Shown here one piece after another: positions 26,618 to 35,430 of a stretch of 64,000 bases of DNA; the first letter of the stretch is position 1, and every line of letters begins with the position of its first letter. Source of the DNA: JAGHAJ01 sp964559865 [NCBI: uncultured Synergistota bacterium] (lineage in GTDB: Bacteria; Synergistota; JAGHAJ01); NCBI GenBank assembly GCA_964559865.1, contig CAZLJD010000030.1, positions 161,298 to 225,297 of the forward strand, read 5' to 3'. The translations under genes were made by a program, and so were the position numbers. Under the pieces are notes generated by a model. That model saw nothing but the letters and a program-made list of their open reading frames with translations. It had not been told where the DNA came from and made no database searches.

Positions 26618-27540
26618 GGAAGAACCTTTATCTGCTCAGGGGGAAGGAAGGTTTTCTGAAGGAACTGTTTGTCAGAAGGAGAAGAGAAAGATACAGCAGC
26701 GTTAACATTGTTCGGGGTGGGGAGCTCGGATTAAAAGAGTTCGTGGGCATTCTTTCTGATAGAGGAGTCTTTGGTGGGGATTGTCCAAGGATGGTGGTTG
26801 TGAAGCATGCAGAGGCACTCCCCTTGAGTTCAAAGACAGAGGTTTCCTTCGTGCTGAGCTGTCTGTCTGATTGCGTTGACCTCTTTCTCGTCTTTGAGGA
26901 GGACAACAAGGTTTATGCGTTGTTCAGAGGTGCTGGAAAAGAGTTTACTTTCAGCAGACTTTACGGTGGGAGACTGCAGGAGTGGGTAGAAGGACTGCTT
27001 AGGGATTACGGAATAAAGCCACATTACAGGCTCGTTGATGCCCTTGTGAGCTTGCAGGAACCTCCTTTGATATACGACAAGGTGCAACAGATCTCTCTAT
27101 TGGCTTCTGATGGGATTTTAAATGAGAAAGATGTAGAGGAGCTCTTTAGCAGTGTGGAAGTGGTTAATCCGTTTGCCGTTATAGATGCCGTTCTGAATAA
27201 GGATTTGGCTTTGATGATGAGGGTTATTTATAGTGCTAAGACGAAAGAGGATTCTCTTAAAGCATTTTATACGGTTGTGAAGTATGTGCATGCACTCTTT
27301 ATTGCCAAGCTACTCGCTGAACGGGGGCGAGATGTTCAGCAGGAGTTGGTGTCGCTACTTAAGTTGCATCCATTTGTTGCTAAGAAGGTCTTAAGGGCGC
27401 TTTCGCTTTACCCTTTAGACTTTTTTGCTAAAAAAATACCTTACCTCTACTCTGTAGAGGTAAGGTTAAGAAAATCTCACCTTGACTTGAGGGATTCTAT
27501 CGCAAAAGGACTCTTTTATCTGTTTTCTGATGCCAGCTGA
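26614..27540 (+). CDS. holA: DNA polymerase III delta subunit (HolA)
   Basis: HolA opens the sliding clamp as part of the clamp loader. The 308-residue protein is divergent but shows the family layout: an N-terminal strand with [14 protein letters not shown], a central [10 protein letters not shown] strand region replacing the Walker B area, then an all-helical middle and a C-terminal helical collar ([10 protein letters not shown]). Its place directly after leuS and next to rpsT, a very common bacterial arrangement, supports the call. The start ATG at 26614 overlaps leuS by four bases; the end overlaps the convergent rpsT gene by 25 bases. Confidence 0.85.
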   Translation: MRKNLYLLRGKEGFLKELFVRRRRERYSSVNIVRGGELGLKEFVGILSDRGVFGGDCPRMVVVKHAEALPLSSKTEVSFVLSCLSDCVDLFLVFEEDNKVYALFRGAGKEFTFSRLYGGRLQEWVEGLLRDYGIKPHYRLVDALVSLQEPPLIYDKVQQISLLASDGILNEKDVEELFSSVEVVNPFAVIDAVLNKDLALMMRVIYSAKTKEDSLKAFYTVVKYVHALFIAKLLAERGRDVQQELVSLLKLHPFVAKKVLRALSLYPLDFFAKKIPYLYSVEVRLRKSHLDLRDSIAKGLFYLFSDAS

Positions 27541-27791
27541 TTGAGTTTTGAGTATAGGCGTGACTTCTTTCTGGCAGCGTTGTTCTTGTGTATGACGCCT
27601 TTGCGAGCGGCTCTATCTATTGTAGAGACGGCTTCTCTTAGGAGTTTTTCTATCTCTTCTCTGTTGTTGCCTTCCAAGGCTTTAAGAAACTTCTTTATTC
27701 TCGTTTTTACTTCTGATTTTACTGCCCTGTTACGCATGCGGCGTTTTTCCTCTTGGCGTATTCTCTTTATAGCGGACTTTATGTTTGCCAA
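27516..27791 (-). CDS. rpsT: 30S ribosomal protein S20
   Basis: S20 binds 16S rRNA early in 30S assembly. The 91-residue, very basic protein begins (M)ANIKSAIKRIRQEE and has the GVIHKNNAARKKSRL signature. The start codon is TTG at 27791, with a strong AAGGAGGTGA nine bases upstream; E. coli rpsT also starts with UUG, where it is tied to autoregulation. The last 25 bases overlap the convergent holA gene. A promoter lies at 27817-27845. Confidence 0.97.
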   Translation of the reverse strand: MANIKSAIKRIRQEEKRRMRNRAVKSEVKTRIKKFLKALEGNNREEIEKLLREAVSTIDRAARKGVIHKNNAARKKSRLYSKLNQLASENR

Positions 27792-27816
27792 CCCTTCTCA
27801 CCTCCTTACGGCTGTT

Positions 27817-27845
27817 ATTCTACCATCTGTGTAGCTGTTTGACAA
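27817..27845 (-). promoter_or_regulatory. Promoter of rpsT
   Basis: On the minus strand TTGTCA (27845-27840) and TAGAAT (27822-27817) are separated by 17 bases, 25 bases upstream of the TTG start. Confidence 0.65.
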
Positions 27846-27895
27846 CCCTTAATTTGGCTGGACTCTTTCTTTGTCTTTTATGGTAGAGGTCTTTG

Positions 27896-27904
27896 TGATA
27901 TAAT
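27896..27904 (+). promoter_or_regulatory. Extended -10 promoter of the yjbQ-uppS-cdsA operon
   Basis: TGATATAAT at 27896-27904 is an extended -10 box 33 bases upstream of the yjbQ start at 27938. No strong -35 box is present. Confidence 0.5.
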
Positions 27905-27937
27905 CTACCTTGACATTTTTGTGGGTAGGTGGTCTTT

Positions 27938-28321
27938 ATGGAGAAGATGTTTTTGTCCACATCCCGCAGGGTTGAGATCATCGACATTACATCTATGGTT
28001 TCTGATAAGGTGCGTTCAGTAAAGGATGGTGTTGTGGTATTGTATGTGCCACATACTACTGCTGGCGTCTTCGTGAACGAGGGTTTTGACCCTACGGTCA
28101 GGGAAGATCTTATTGAGACATTGCAGAGGCTTGTCCCTTATGGTGCGAATTACAGGCATCTGGAGGGAAATGCAGATGCGCATATAAAGTCTGCGCTGAT
28201 AGGTAGCTCGGTTACTGTGATGGTTGAGGAGGGTAAGCTCTTGCTTGGAAGGTGGCAGAGTATATTTTTTGCAGAATTTGATGGTCCACGGAGGAGGGAA
28301 GTATGGCTGAAGATTCTGTGA
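27938..28321 (+). CDS. yjbQ: YjbQ family protein (UPF0047)
   Basis: The 127-residue protein belongs to the YjbQ family, a compact beta-fold trimer; some members have weak thiamine phosphate synthase activity, but the role in vivo is not settled. The family signature is seen as VPHTTAGVFVNEG, DPTVREDL, HLEGNADAHIKSALIG and a final GRWQSIFFAEFDGPRRR. The ATG at 27938 is used, with AGGTGG upstream. The 3' end overlaps uppS by 19 bases. Confidence 0.93.
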   Translation: MEKMFLSTSRRVEIIDITSMVSDKVRSVKDGVVVLYVPHTTAGVFVNEGFDPTVREDLIETLQRLVPYGANYRHLEGNADAHIKSALIGSSVTVMVEEGKLLLGRWQSIFFAEFDGPRRREVWLKIL

Positions 28322-29010
28322 TGAATGTGCCTCTACATGTTGGGATAATTATGGATGGAAACGGTAGATGGGCTAAGCAGCGTGGTTTACCGAGGATTGA
28401 GGGGCACAGAGTTGGGGCAGCGGTTGTGAAGAAGGTGGTAGAAGAAGCAAGGGGCATGGGTATAAGGTATCTTTCTTTGTACACATTCTCTACCGAGAAC
28501 TGGAAGAGACCTGTAGAAGAAGTGCTGGCGCTGTTTGGGATACTGGATGAATACCTTAAAAAAGAGGTCCCTGCCATGCTTCAGAATGACATAAGGTTGA
28601 GGGTTGCCGGCAGGTGGAAGGAGTTACCAGATTTTGTGGTTTCGAGGCTTTCGTGGGCTATCGATGAGACAAAAGGTGGTAGGGGAATGGACCTGATCTT
28701 GTGTTTGAACTACGGAGGTAGAAGAGAGATATTAGATGCAGTTAACACCTTATTGAAAGAGGGTATTGAGGAAGTAGACGAAGGGCTGTTTAGAAGATAC
28801 CTTTATCTTCCAGATGTGCCTGATGTTGATCTGGTCATAAGGACGAGTGCAGAGAAGAGGATAAGTAACTTTCTGTTGTGGCAGATATCTTATGCAGAGT
28901 TGTATTTTACGCCGGTTCTGTGGCCGGACTTCACCGTTTCAGACTTAAAGGAGGCTCTCGCTGAGTATGGGAGAAGACAAAGAAGGTTTGGTGGCGTCGC
29001 AGACGCTTAA
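28303..29010 (+). CDS. uppS: Undecaprenyl diphosphate synthase (cis-prenyltransferase)
   Basis: UppS makes the C55 lipid carrier for peptidoglycan and polysaccharide from farnesyl and isopentenyl diphosphate. The 235-residue product has the MDGNGRWAKQRG motif (Asp18), GHRVG, TFSTENWKRP and a late DLVIRTSAEKRISNFLLWQ motif, all diagnostic. The ATG at 28303 has GGAGGAGGG upstream and lies within the end of yjbQ. cdsA overlaps its end. dxr and ispG of the MEP pathway, which make its substrates, are in the same operon. Confidence 0.96.
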   Translation: MAEDSVMNVPLHVGIIMDGNGRWAKQRGLPRIEGHRVGAAVVKKVVEEARGMGIRYLSLYTFSTENWKRPVEEVLALFGILDEYLKKEVPAMLQNDIRLRVAGRWKELPDFVVSRLSWAIDETKGGRGMDLILCLNYGGRREILDAVNTLLKEGIEEVDEGLFRRYLYLPDVPDVDLVIRTSAEKRISNFLLWQISYAELYFTPVLWPDFTVSDLKEALAEYGRRQRRFGGVADA

Positions 29011-29803
29011 GAAGAGGGTGCTATCTGCTGCTATCGGTGTTCCCATATTGCTTGGTAGTAGCTGGTATGGTGACATCTACTTTCTTGGTGTCCTTGTTGT
29101 GATGGGTGTGTTCTGTATTGACGAATTTATGAGATTGCTTAAGATAAAGGGGATAAGGGGTTCAAAGGGTATTGCTATTATATCGATGGTGTTATTTCTG
29201 TTGTCGAGTTTCTACGAAAATATTCAGTATGCAGATGTCACTACTTTTCTACTCTTGGCTACCTTGGTGTGGATAATCCTAAAGAACAACATGGAGGATA
29301 GGCTGGTTGGGGCTGCTGCCACCATACTGGCGGCGCTTTATGTTGGTTGGCTTTTGAGCTATGTGATGCTGTTGAGAAACATGTCTGAGGGCAATATATG
29401 GGTGTGGCTGTTGTTTATATTTATCTGGTCTGCAGATACTGGGGCTTACTTTATGGGCAGGAAGTTTGGCAGTAAGCCCTTCTTTCACAACTTGAGCCCC
29501 TCTAAGACATTTGAAGGTTTTATAGGTGCTATCGTCTTTTCTGCACTAGCAGGTGGCATTGCGTCAAGGATTTTGTCCCTTTACCCTTTACCGCTCTTGC
29601 TGATGGGTGCTGTGGTTGGTGTTACTTCGCAGTTAGGGGATCTTGTGGAATCGGCTTTTAAGAGGTCTGCAGGGGTGAAAGATTCTGGTAGCTTCATACC
29701 CGGGCATGGTGGTTTTTTGGACAGGTTTGATAGCCTGCTTTTCGTTGCACCTGTGTTTTACTACTGCGTGAGTTTTCTCAGGAGTGGATGGCCTACATGG
29801 TAG
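28967..29803 (+). CDS. cdsA: Phosphatidate cytidylyltransferase
   Basis: CdsA makes CDP-diacylglycerol, the branch point of phospholipid synthesis. The 278-residue membrane protein has about eight membrane segments and the C-terminal signature ESAFKRSAGVKDSG ... PGHGGFLDRFDS, with the conserved aspartates and lysine of the active site. It overlaps the end of uppS by 44 bases. The start at 28967 lies twelve bases after AGGAGG, a little far; an internal start is possible but would cut the first helix. Confidence 0.95.
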   Translation: MGEDKEGLVASQTLKKRVLSAAIGVPILLGSSWYGDIYFLGVLVVMGVFCIDEFMRLLKIKGIRGSKGIAIISMVLFLLSSFYENIQYADVTTFLLLATLVWIILKNNMEDRLVGAAATILAALYVGWLLSYVMLLRNMSEGNIWVWLLFIFIWSADTGAYFMGRKFGSKPFFHNLSPSKTFEGFIGAIVFSALAGGIASRILSLYPLPLLLMGAVVGVTSQLGDLVESAFKRSAGVKDSGSFIPGHGGFLDRFDSLLFVAPVFYYCVSFLRSGWPTW

Positions 29804-30456
29804 TGAGATTTATTTTCTCTGTGAGTTTTTTGTTTATCCTTGTTACACCCGTCTTTGCCAGTTATGTGGAGTATGGATGGGCATCTTGGTATGGTGGTAA
29901 GTTCAATGGTAGGAGGACGAGTAGCGGCGTTATTTACAATATGTACGATATGGTTGCCGCACACAGAACCCTGCCGTTTGGGACATATGTGGAGGTTACG
30001 AATCTTTCTAATGGCAGGAAGGTAGTTGTCAAGATAATAGATAGAGGGCCGTTCAAGAAGAACAGGATAATAGACCTCTCGTATGCTGCTGCAAAGAAGT
30101 TGCACATGATAGGTCCAGGCACAGCATATGTGAAGTTGAGGGTGATCCGATCCCCTAAGTATGTGCCTTCTGTTGTGAAGAGGCAGGTGCTTAGAGGTGT
30201 TTTCGGTGCCCAGGTAGGTGCGTTCCGTTCACTCAGGAGGGCTAAGGTGTGGGCTGTAAAGATAAGAGAATTGATATGGTGGCACATAGATGTCCCTGTA
30301 TTTATAAGGAGAGGCTACAAGGGTGTTAAACCTATTTACAGGGTCTTTGTCGGTAAGTTTTCGAGACCAGAGGATGCTGCTTACTGGGCGAGGTTCTTTG
30401 TTCATCATCACATAGAGGCGTTTGCGACGCTGGTTAAAGGGGAGCCTTTGAGATGA
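29788..30456 (+). CDS. rlpA: RlpA-like septal lytic transglycosylase with SPOR domain
   Basis: RlpA-type proteins cleave stem-free glycan strands at the division site. The 222-residue product has a signal peptide (about residues 1-24), a double-psi beta-barrel domain with GWASWYGGKFNGRRTSSG, RTLPFGTYVEVTNL and the catalytic-type DRGPF segment, and a C-terminal SPOR domain (about residues 140-215, GAQVGAFRSLRRAKV and FVGKFSRPEDA) that binds denuded glycan. No lipoprotein cysteine is present. The presence of this gene inside the uppS-dxr operon is not standard. The start at 29788 overlaps cdsA; a second ATG three codons on is possible. Confidence 0.9.
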   Translation: MAYMVVRFIFSVSFLFILVTPVFASYVEYGWASWYGGKFNGRRTSSGVIYNMYDMVAAHRTLPFGTYVEVTNLSNGRKVVVKIIDRGPFKKNRIIDLSYAAAKKLHMIGPGTAYVKLRVIRSPKYVPSVVKRQVLRGVFGAQVGAFRSLRRAKVWAVKIRELIWWHIDVPVFIRRGYKGVKPIYRVFVGKFSRPEDAAYWARFFVHHHIEAFATLVKGEPLR

Positions 30457-31604
30457 GGTTTGTCTCTCTGCTTGGGGCTACCGGTTCGATTGGCAGAAGT
30501 ACCATCTCTGTTTTGAGGGAGTTTCCCCGAGAGTTTAGATTGTTTGCCTTATCTGGTTGGGAGAATGTCGAGGTACTTTCCAGGTATGTAAAGGAGTTTT
30601 CGCCTTCTTATGTTGCTGTGAAAGATACCAAGAAGGCTGAGCTTCTTAGAGATTTAGCACCGGGTGGTTACACCGTTTTGTGTGGAGAGGATGGGCTTGT
30701 GCAACTCTCCACACTGCCGGAGGTGGACACCGTTGTCGTTGCAGTTTCTGGAATTCACGGCTTGAAGCCGGCTTTGGCAGCGTTGAGGGCAGGAAAGAGG
30801 GTGCTTCTGTCCAACAAGGAGTCTATGGTTGCTGCAGGTCCGTTGTTTCAGGACTATCTTACCGAGGATAGAGTGTTGCCTATAGATAGTGAGCATAGCG
30901 CAGTATGGCAGTGTACGAGGGGGGAGACTAAAAAGAGTATCAGAAGTATCATACTTACTGCCTCTGGGGGACCGTTTAGGGGTTATAATAAAGATGCACT
31001 GAAGGGGGTCTCTGTACAGGAGGCATTGAAGCACCCTACATGGCAGATGGGGAAGAAGATAACCGTAGATTCAGCTACCCTTGCCAATAAGGCGCTGGAA
31101 GTAATGGAAGCCCGCTGGATTTTCGGCATAGACTATGAGCACATAAAGGTGGTGGTACACCCTCAGAGTGTCGTGCACGGCATGGTGGAGTTTGAGGACG
31201 GCAGCATCAAGATGCTTGCAGGCGTTACGGATATGAGATTGCCCATACACTATGCACTCTTTTACCCGGAGAGGAGGAAGTTGGCAGAAGGGCTTTATTG
31301 GAGGGTCTGCGGTGAGCTTGTGTTTGAGGAGCCAGATGAGGAAACCTTTCCCATGCTTCCTTACGGTTACAGGGTGGGTAGAAGGGGAGGTTTACTGCCG
31401 GCTGCATTTATAGGTGCCGACGAATTGGCAGTAAAGGCCTTTCTTGATGGAAGGATAGGTTTTTTGGACATATACGGGGTTGTGAAGAGGGTTGTGGATA
31501 CCTTGTGGGATGAGGATGGGGAACTCTCTGTGGATTCTGTTGTTTCTATGGTGAGAAGGGCTTATAGATTGGCTGAAGATGTAGTAATGAAGGGAGAATT
31601 CTGA
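30453..31604 (+). CDS. dxr: 1-deoxy-D-xylulose 5-phosphate reductoisomerase
   Basis: Dxr catalyses the second step of the MEP isoprenoid pathway. The 383-residue protein has the NADPH-binding GATGSIG at residues 8-14, the LSNKES segment, the metal and substrate residues in PIDSEHSAVWQC, and the ILTASGGPF and KHPTWQMGKKITVDSATL motifs. Length and order are normal. It overlaps rlpA by four bases and its stop codon overlaps the rseP start. Confidence 0.97.
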   Translation: MRFVSLLGATGSIGRSTISVLREFPREFRLFALSGWENVEVLSRYVKEFSPSYVAVKDTKKAELLRDLAPGGYTVLCGEDGLVQLSTLPEVDTVVVAVSGIHGLKPALAALRAGKRVLLSNKESMVAAGPLFQDYLTEDRVLPIDSEHSAVWQCTRGETKKSIRSIILTASGGPFRGYNKDALKGVSVQEALKHPTWQMGKKITVDSATLANKALEVMEARWIFGIDYEHIKVVVHPQSVVHGMVEFEDGSIKMLAGVTDMRLPIHYALFYPERRKLAEGLYWRVCGELVFEEPDEETFPMLPYGYRVGRRGGLLPAAFIGADELAVKAFLDGRIGFLDIYGVVKRVVDTLWDEDGELSVDSVVSMVRRAYRLAEDVVMKGEF

Positions 31605-32617
31605 TGTTTTTTTATTCTTTGGGCAGTTTCATTGTTGCTATAGCTATATTGGTGTTGTTTCACGAGGGTGGGCACTTTGTCGTTGCAAGGTTGTTAGGCA
31701 TAAGGGTTAAGGAGTTTTCTATAGGTTTTGGTAATTCTATAGCTTCGTGGGGTAAGGGCGAAACCAGGTATAGCATAAGGGTTATACCTCTTGGTGGGTT
31801 TGTAAGGTTTTTTGGGGAAGATGACGAGAGTGTAGAGGGTGGATTTCTCTCCCAGCCTTTGTGGAAGAAGGCGTTGGTGGTTGCTGCAGGTCCTGTTATG
31901 AATCTGCTTGTTGCAATACCTTTTATTGCTGTGGTGTTTTTCTTCAATGGTATGCCAAATCTCAACACTGCTACTATTGGTGGGCTTATTCATGGCTATC
32001 CTGCCGAAAGTGTGGGCATGAAGGTTGGGGATAAGATCATTTCTGTTGATGGTATTAGGGTTTCAAACTGGAAAGATCTTTCAGAATACATACACAAGGT
32101 TAGGGGAAAGGAGCTCAGAATAGTTGTCAAAAGAGATGGTAGAAAGATTATATTTAGGGTGAAGCCGAGATTTGATGCTAAAAGGAAGGTTGCATTGATA
32201 GGTATATACCCTGTGATTGAGAGATACAATGTTGTTTCTTCTTTATGGAGAGCTACTTCTTATGTTTTTGGCATGCTTGTGTTGATGGTGATCTTCCTGT
32301 GGAATGCTGTAGCTCACCATATACCTTTGGAGTTGAAAGGTCCTGTAGCTATTGCATACATGGCTGGCAAAGCAGCTTCTCAAGGGTGGATGACATTCTT
32401 TTCTTTTACGGCTTTTTTGAGTATAAACCTTGCTTTGATAAACCTTTTTCCGTTCCCAGCACTCGATGGAGGGAGACTGATATTCTACTTGGTGGAGTTT
32501 CTGAGTGGCAAGAGAATAGACCCGAGAAAGATAGAATACGTTCATCTTGTAGGCTTTTGGATATTGATTTCTCTTGTTGTGTATATTACATTTAGAGACA
32601 TAGTGAGTCTGAGGTGA
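31604..32617 (+). CDS. rseP: Site-2 protease RseP
   Basis: RseP is an intramembrane metalloprotease that cuts anti-sigma factors and signal peptide remnants. The 337-residue protein has the zinc motif HEGGH (His20, Glu21, His24) in the first membrane segment, one PDZ domain (about residues 120-200, with AESVGMKVGDKIISVDG), and the third zinc ligand region NLFPFPALDGGRL. One PDZ domain is typical of shorter members. It lies between dxr and ispG, the usual place. Confidence 0.95.
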   Translation: MFFYSLGSFIVAIAILVLFHEGGHFVVARLLGIRVKEFSIGFGNSIASWGKGETRYSIRVIPLGGFVRFFGEDDESVEGGFLSQPLWKKALVVAAGPVMNLLVAIPFIAVVFFFNGMPNLNTATIGGLIHGYPAESVGMKVGDKIISVDGIRVSNWKDLSEYIHKVRGKELRIVVKRDGRKIIFRVKPRFDAKRKVALIGIYPVIERYNVVSSLWRATSYVFGMLVLMVIFLWNAVAHHIPLELKGPVAIAYMAGKAASQGWMTFFSFTAFLSINLALINLFPFPALDGGRLIFYLVEFLSGKRIDPRKIEYVHLVGFWILISLVVYITFRDIVSLR

Positions 32618-32623
32618 ATCTTA

Positions 32624-33688
32624 ATGGGTAGCAAGATGGTAGTGAGGGTGGGTAATGTTGCTATAGGGGGAAACAATGATGTATCTGTTCAAAGTATGAC
32701 TCAGTTTCCTGCCCTTGCCGTTGACGAGAATGTGTCTCAGATAAAACGCATGGAGGCAGTTGGGGTGGACATAGTCAGGGTAACCATTCCAGACGAAGAT
32801 TCCGCAAAGGCAATACCCTTGATAAAGAAAAACATCTCTGTCCCTATAGTGGCTGATATCCATTTCGACTATAGACTTGCCCTACTTTCCATAGAGTATG
32901 GAGCAGATAAGCTCAGGTTAAATCCCGGGAATATAAAGAGTGTCGTTCATATAAGAGAGATTGCAAAGGCAGCCATGGATAAAGGGATACCCATAAGAGT
33001 CGGGGTTAATACGGGCTCTCTACCAAGGGAGGTAGTCAAAGACTACAAGAATATTTCCCGGGAAATAGTCGAGTCTGCGTTAAGAGAGGTAGAGGTATTA
33101 GAAGATGTGGGGTTTCGGGACATAGTGATATCCGTTAAAGCTACCGATGTGTTGACCACCATTGCCGGTTATAGACTCATGTCCAAGCTGGTAGATTATC
33201 CTCTTCATCTGGGTGTTACAGAGGCGGGAGGTTTTTTGCAGGGAACAGTAAAGTCTTCTATTGCGATGGGCACATTGTTGCTGGAGGGAATAGGGGATAC
33301 TATAAGGATTTCTTTGACCGATGATCCAGTTAAGGAAGTGGTTGTTGGTATAGAAATATTGAAATCTCTTGGTCTAAGAGAAGGGGTAGAGATAGTTTCA
33401 TGTCCGACTTGTGGTAGGCAGGAAATAGATGTTGTGTCTATAGTAGAGGAGTTAACTCTTTTGACTTCGCCGATTAGAAGAAAGATGAAAATTGCCGTTA
33501 TGGGTTGTGTGGTTAACGGTCCCGGTGAGGCAGAGATGGCCGATGTTGGTATTGTGGGTAGTGGTGGAAAGGGGGTTGTTTATTATAAGGGAAAGGTTGT
33601 GAAAATGGTAGAATCTACGAAGGCTAAGGATTGGTTTTTATCCTTTGTAAAAGATATTCTTAGTAGGAGGGATAGACATGAGAGTTAG
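32624..33688 (+). CDS. ispG: 4-hydroxy-3-methylbut-2-enyl diphosphate synthase IspG
   Basis: IspG is the [4Fe-4S] enzyme of the penultimate MEP pathway step. The 354-residue product has the N-terminal TIM barrel with SVQSMTQFP and RLNPGN, and the C-terminal cluster domain with SCPTCGR (Cys260, Cys263) and MGCVVNGPGEA (Cys295). The ATG at 32624 lies six bases after rseP. The last eleven bases overlap proS. Confidence 0.97.
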   Translation: MGSKMVVRVGNVAIGGNNDVSVQSMTQFPALAVDENVSQIKRMEAVGVDIVRVTIPDEDSAKAIPLIKKNISVPIVADIHFDYRLALLSIEYGADKLRLNPGNIKSVVHIREIAKAAMDKGIPIRVGVNTGSLPREVVKDYKNISREIVESALREVEVLEDVGFRDIVISVKATDVLTTIAGYRLMSKLVDYPLHLGVTEAGGFLQGTVKSSIAMGTLLLEGIGDTIRISLTDDPVKEVVVGIEILKSLGLREGVEIVSCPTCGRQEIDVVSIVEELTLLTSPIRRKMKIAVMGCVVNGPGEAEMADVGIVGSGGKGVVYYKGKVVKMVESTKAKDWFLSFVKDILSRRDRHES

Positions 33689-35414
33689 TAGGCTTTTCTT
33701 TCCGTCTCTAAGGGAGAATCCAAAGGAGGCTGAAACTGTTAGTCATGTGTTTATGTTGAGGGCAGGTCTTGTCAGAAAGTTGGCTTCTGGTGTTTACACG
33801 CTGCTGCCTATAGGTTACAGGGTTATAAAGAAAATTGAAAATATCATAAGGGAGGAAATGGATGCAAAGGGAGGACAGGAACTCTTTATGCCAGCTCTCC
33901 AACCTGCAGAGCTTTGGTTGGAGAGTGGAAGGTGGTATGATTATGGACCTGAGCTGATGCGATTAGAGGATAGAAAGGAAAGAACATTTGCTCTTGGTCC
34001 AACTCACGAAGAAGTTATAACGGCACTCGTTCGAGATAACAATAGATCCTATAGAAAACTCCCTTTATTGCTGTATCAGATACAGGTGAAGTTCAGAGAC
34101 GAAATCAGACCGAGATTTGGGGTTATGAGGGCAAGGGAGTTTATCATGAAGGATCTTTACAGCTTTGACAAAGACGAGGAGGGCATGAATAGGAGTTACG
34201 ATGCAATGTACGATGCTTACTGCAGAATCTTTAAAAGGTGTGGATTAGATTACAGAGTAGTTGAGGCAGACAGTGGTGCAATAGGAGGAGATGTTTCTCA
34301 CGAATTTATGGTCCTTGCTGATACAGGTGAGGCTGAAATAGCATTCTGCGATAGCTGTGGGTACGCCTCAAATCTTGAGAAGGCTACAGATCGGCTTGAC
34401 CCACCTGAAGATGTTGAGGAGTTAGAGATAGAGGAAGTCTACACGCCGAATATTAAGACGATAGAAGAGCTTGCCAAATTCTTGGCAATAGATAAAAAAA
34501 GAACAGTTAAAGCGGTTGTGTATGAGGCTATATATTCTGGGGAGAAGTGGAACATAGTTGCAGCTTTTGTTAGGGGGGATTACGACATAAATGAAATAAA
34601 GCTGAAGAATCTGCTTGGTTGTCTGTATCTGAACCCTGCCACCGAGGAAGAGGTTTTGTCTATTACCCCTGGAGGTGGAGGATTTATAGGTCCTATGGGC
34701 TTAACAAATGCAGTCGTGGTTGTTGATGAGTCTGTTATGCGCATGAAAAATGTTGTTGTGGGGGCAAACAAGAAGGATTATCACCTTAAGAATGTGAATC
34801 CGAAGAGAGATTTTCCAGAAGACATAAAGGTGGCAGACATAAGAAAGGTGCACGATGGTAATAAGTGCCCAAAATGTGGCTCTTCCATGAAGGTGAGGAG
34901 GGGAATAGAGGTTGGCCACATATTTAAATTGGGCACTAAGTATAGTGAGGTTATGAATGCCACTTTCCTGGACGAAAATGGGGAGAAAAAATATTATGTT
35001 ATGGGTTGCTATGGGATAGGCGTTGAGAGGACGATGGCTGCCGTCATAGAGCAATTGCACGACGATAAGGGTATCATCTGGCCTATGACGATTGCTCCCT
35101 ACCATGTGATAGTTATCCCGGTGGTTGTTAAGGACGAAGAGCAGAGAAGTGTCGCTGAGAGGATCTATTCGGAATTACTTGAAAGGGGTGTAGAGGTGCT
35201 CATAGATGATAGAGACGAAAGCCCAGGTGTGAAGTTTAACGATGCTGACATAATGGGTATACCTTTGAGAGTAACTGTGGGTAAGTATCTTAAGGAAGGT
35301 AAGGTGGAGTTGAAGTGGAGAAGGAGTGGAGAGGTTAGGTTGTACCCTGTGAACGAGATAGTAGAGGCAGTTGAGACTGCAATAAAGAAGGAGATTGATG
35401 AAATAAATTCGTAG
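33678..35414 (+). CDS. proS: Prolyl-tRNA synthetase (bacterial type with editing domain)
   Basis: The enzyme charges tRNA-Pro. The 578-residue product is the bacterial type: class II catalytic core with LGPTHEEVIT, motif 2 FRDEIRPRFGVMRAREFIMKD, an inserted YbaK-like editing domain (about residues 225-380), motif 3 GCYGIGVERTMAA and a C-terminal anticodon domain. The start ATG at 33678 overlaps ispG. The acoR-like regulator follows after 16 bases and may be read from the same transcript. Confidence 0.97.
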   Translation: MRVSRLFFPSLRENPKEAETVSHVFMLRAGLVRKLASGVYTLLPIGYRVIKKIENIIREEMDAKGGQELFMPALQPAELWLESGRWYDYGPELMRLEDRKERTFALGPTHEEVITALVRDNNRSYRKLPLLLYQIQVKFRDEIRPRFGVMRAREFIMKDLYSFDKDEEGMNRSYDAMYDAYCRIFKRCGLDYRVVEADSGAIGGDVSHEFMVLADTGEAEIAFCDSCGYASNLEKATDRLDPPEDVEELEIEEVYTPNIKTIEELAKFLAIDKKRTVKAVVYEAIYSGEKWNIVAAFVRGDYDINEIKLKNLLGCLYLNPATEEEVLSITPGGGGFIGPMGLTNAVVVVDESVMRMKNVVVGANKKDYHLKNVNPKRDFPEDIKVADIRKVHDGNKCPKCGSSMKVRRGIEVGHIFKLGTKYSEVMNATFLDENGEKKYYVMGCYGIGVERTMAAVIEQLHDDKGIIWPMTIAPYHVIVIPVVVKDEEQRSVAERIYSELLERGVEVLIDDRDESPGVKFNDADIMGIPLRVTVGKYLKEGKVELKWRRSGEVRLYPVNEIVEAVETAIKKEIDEINS

Positions 35415-35430
35415 ATTGTGAGGTTAGTAA

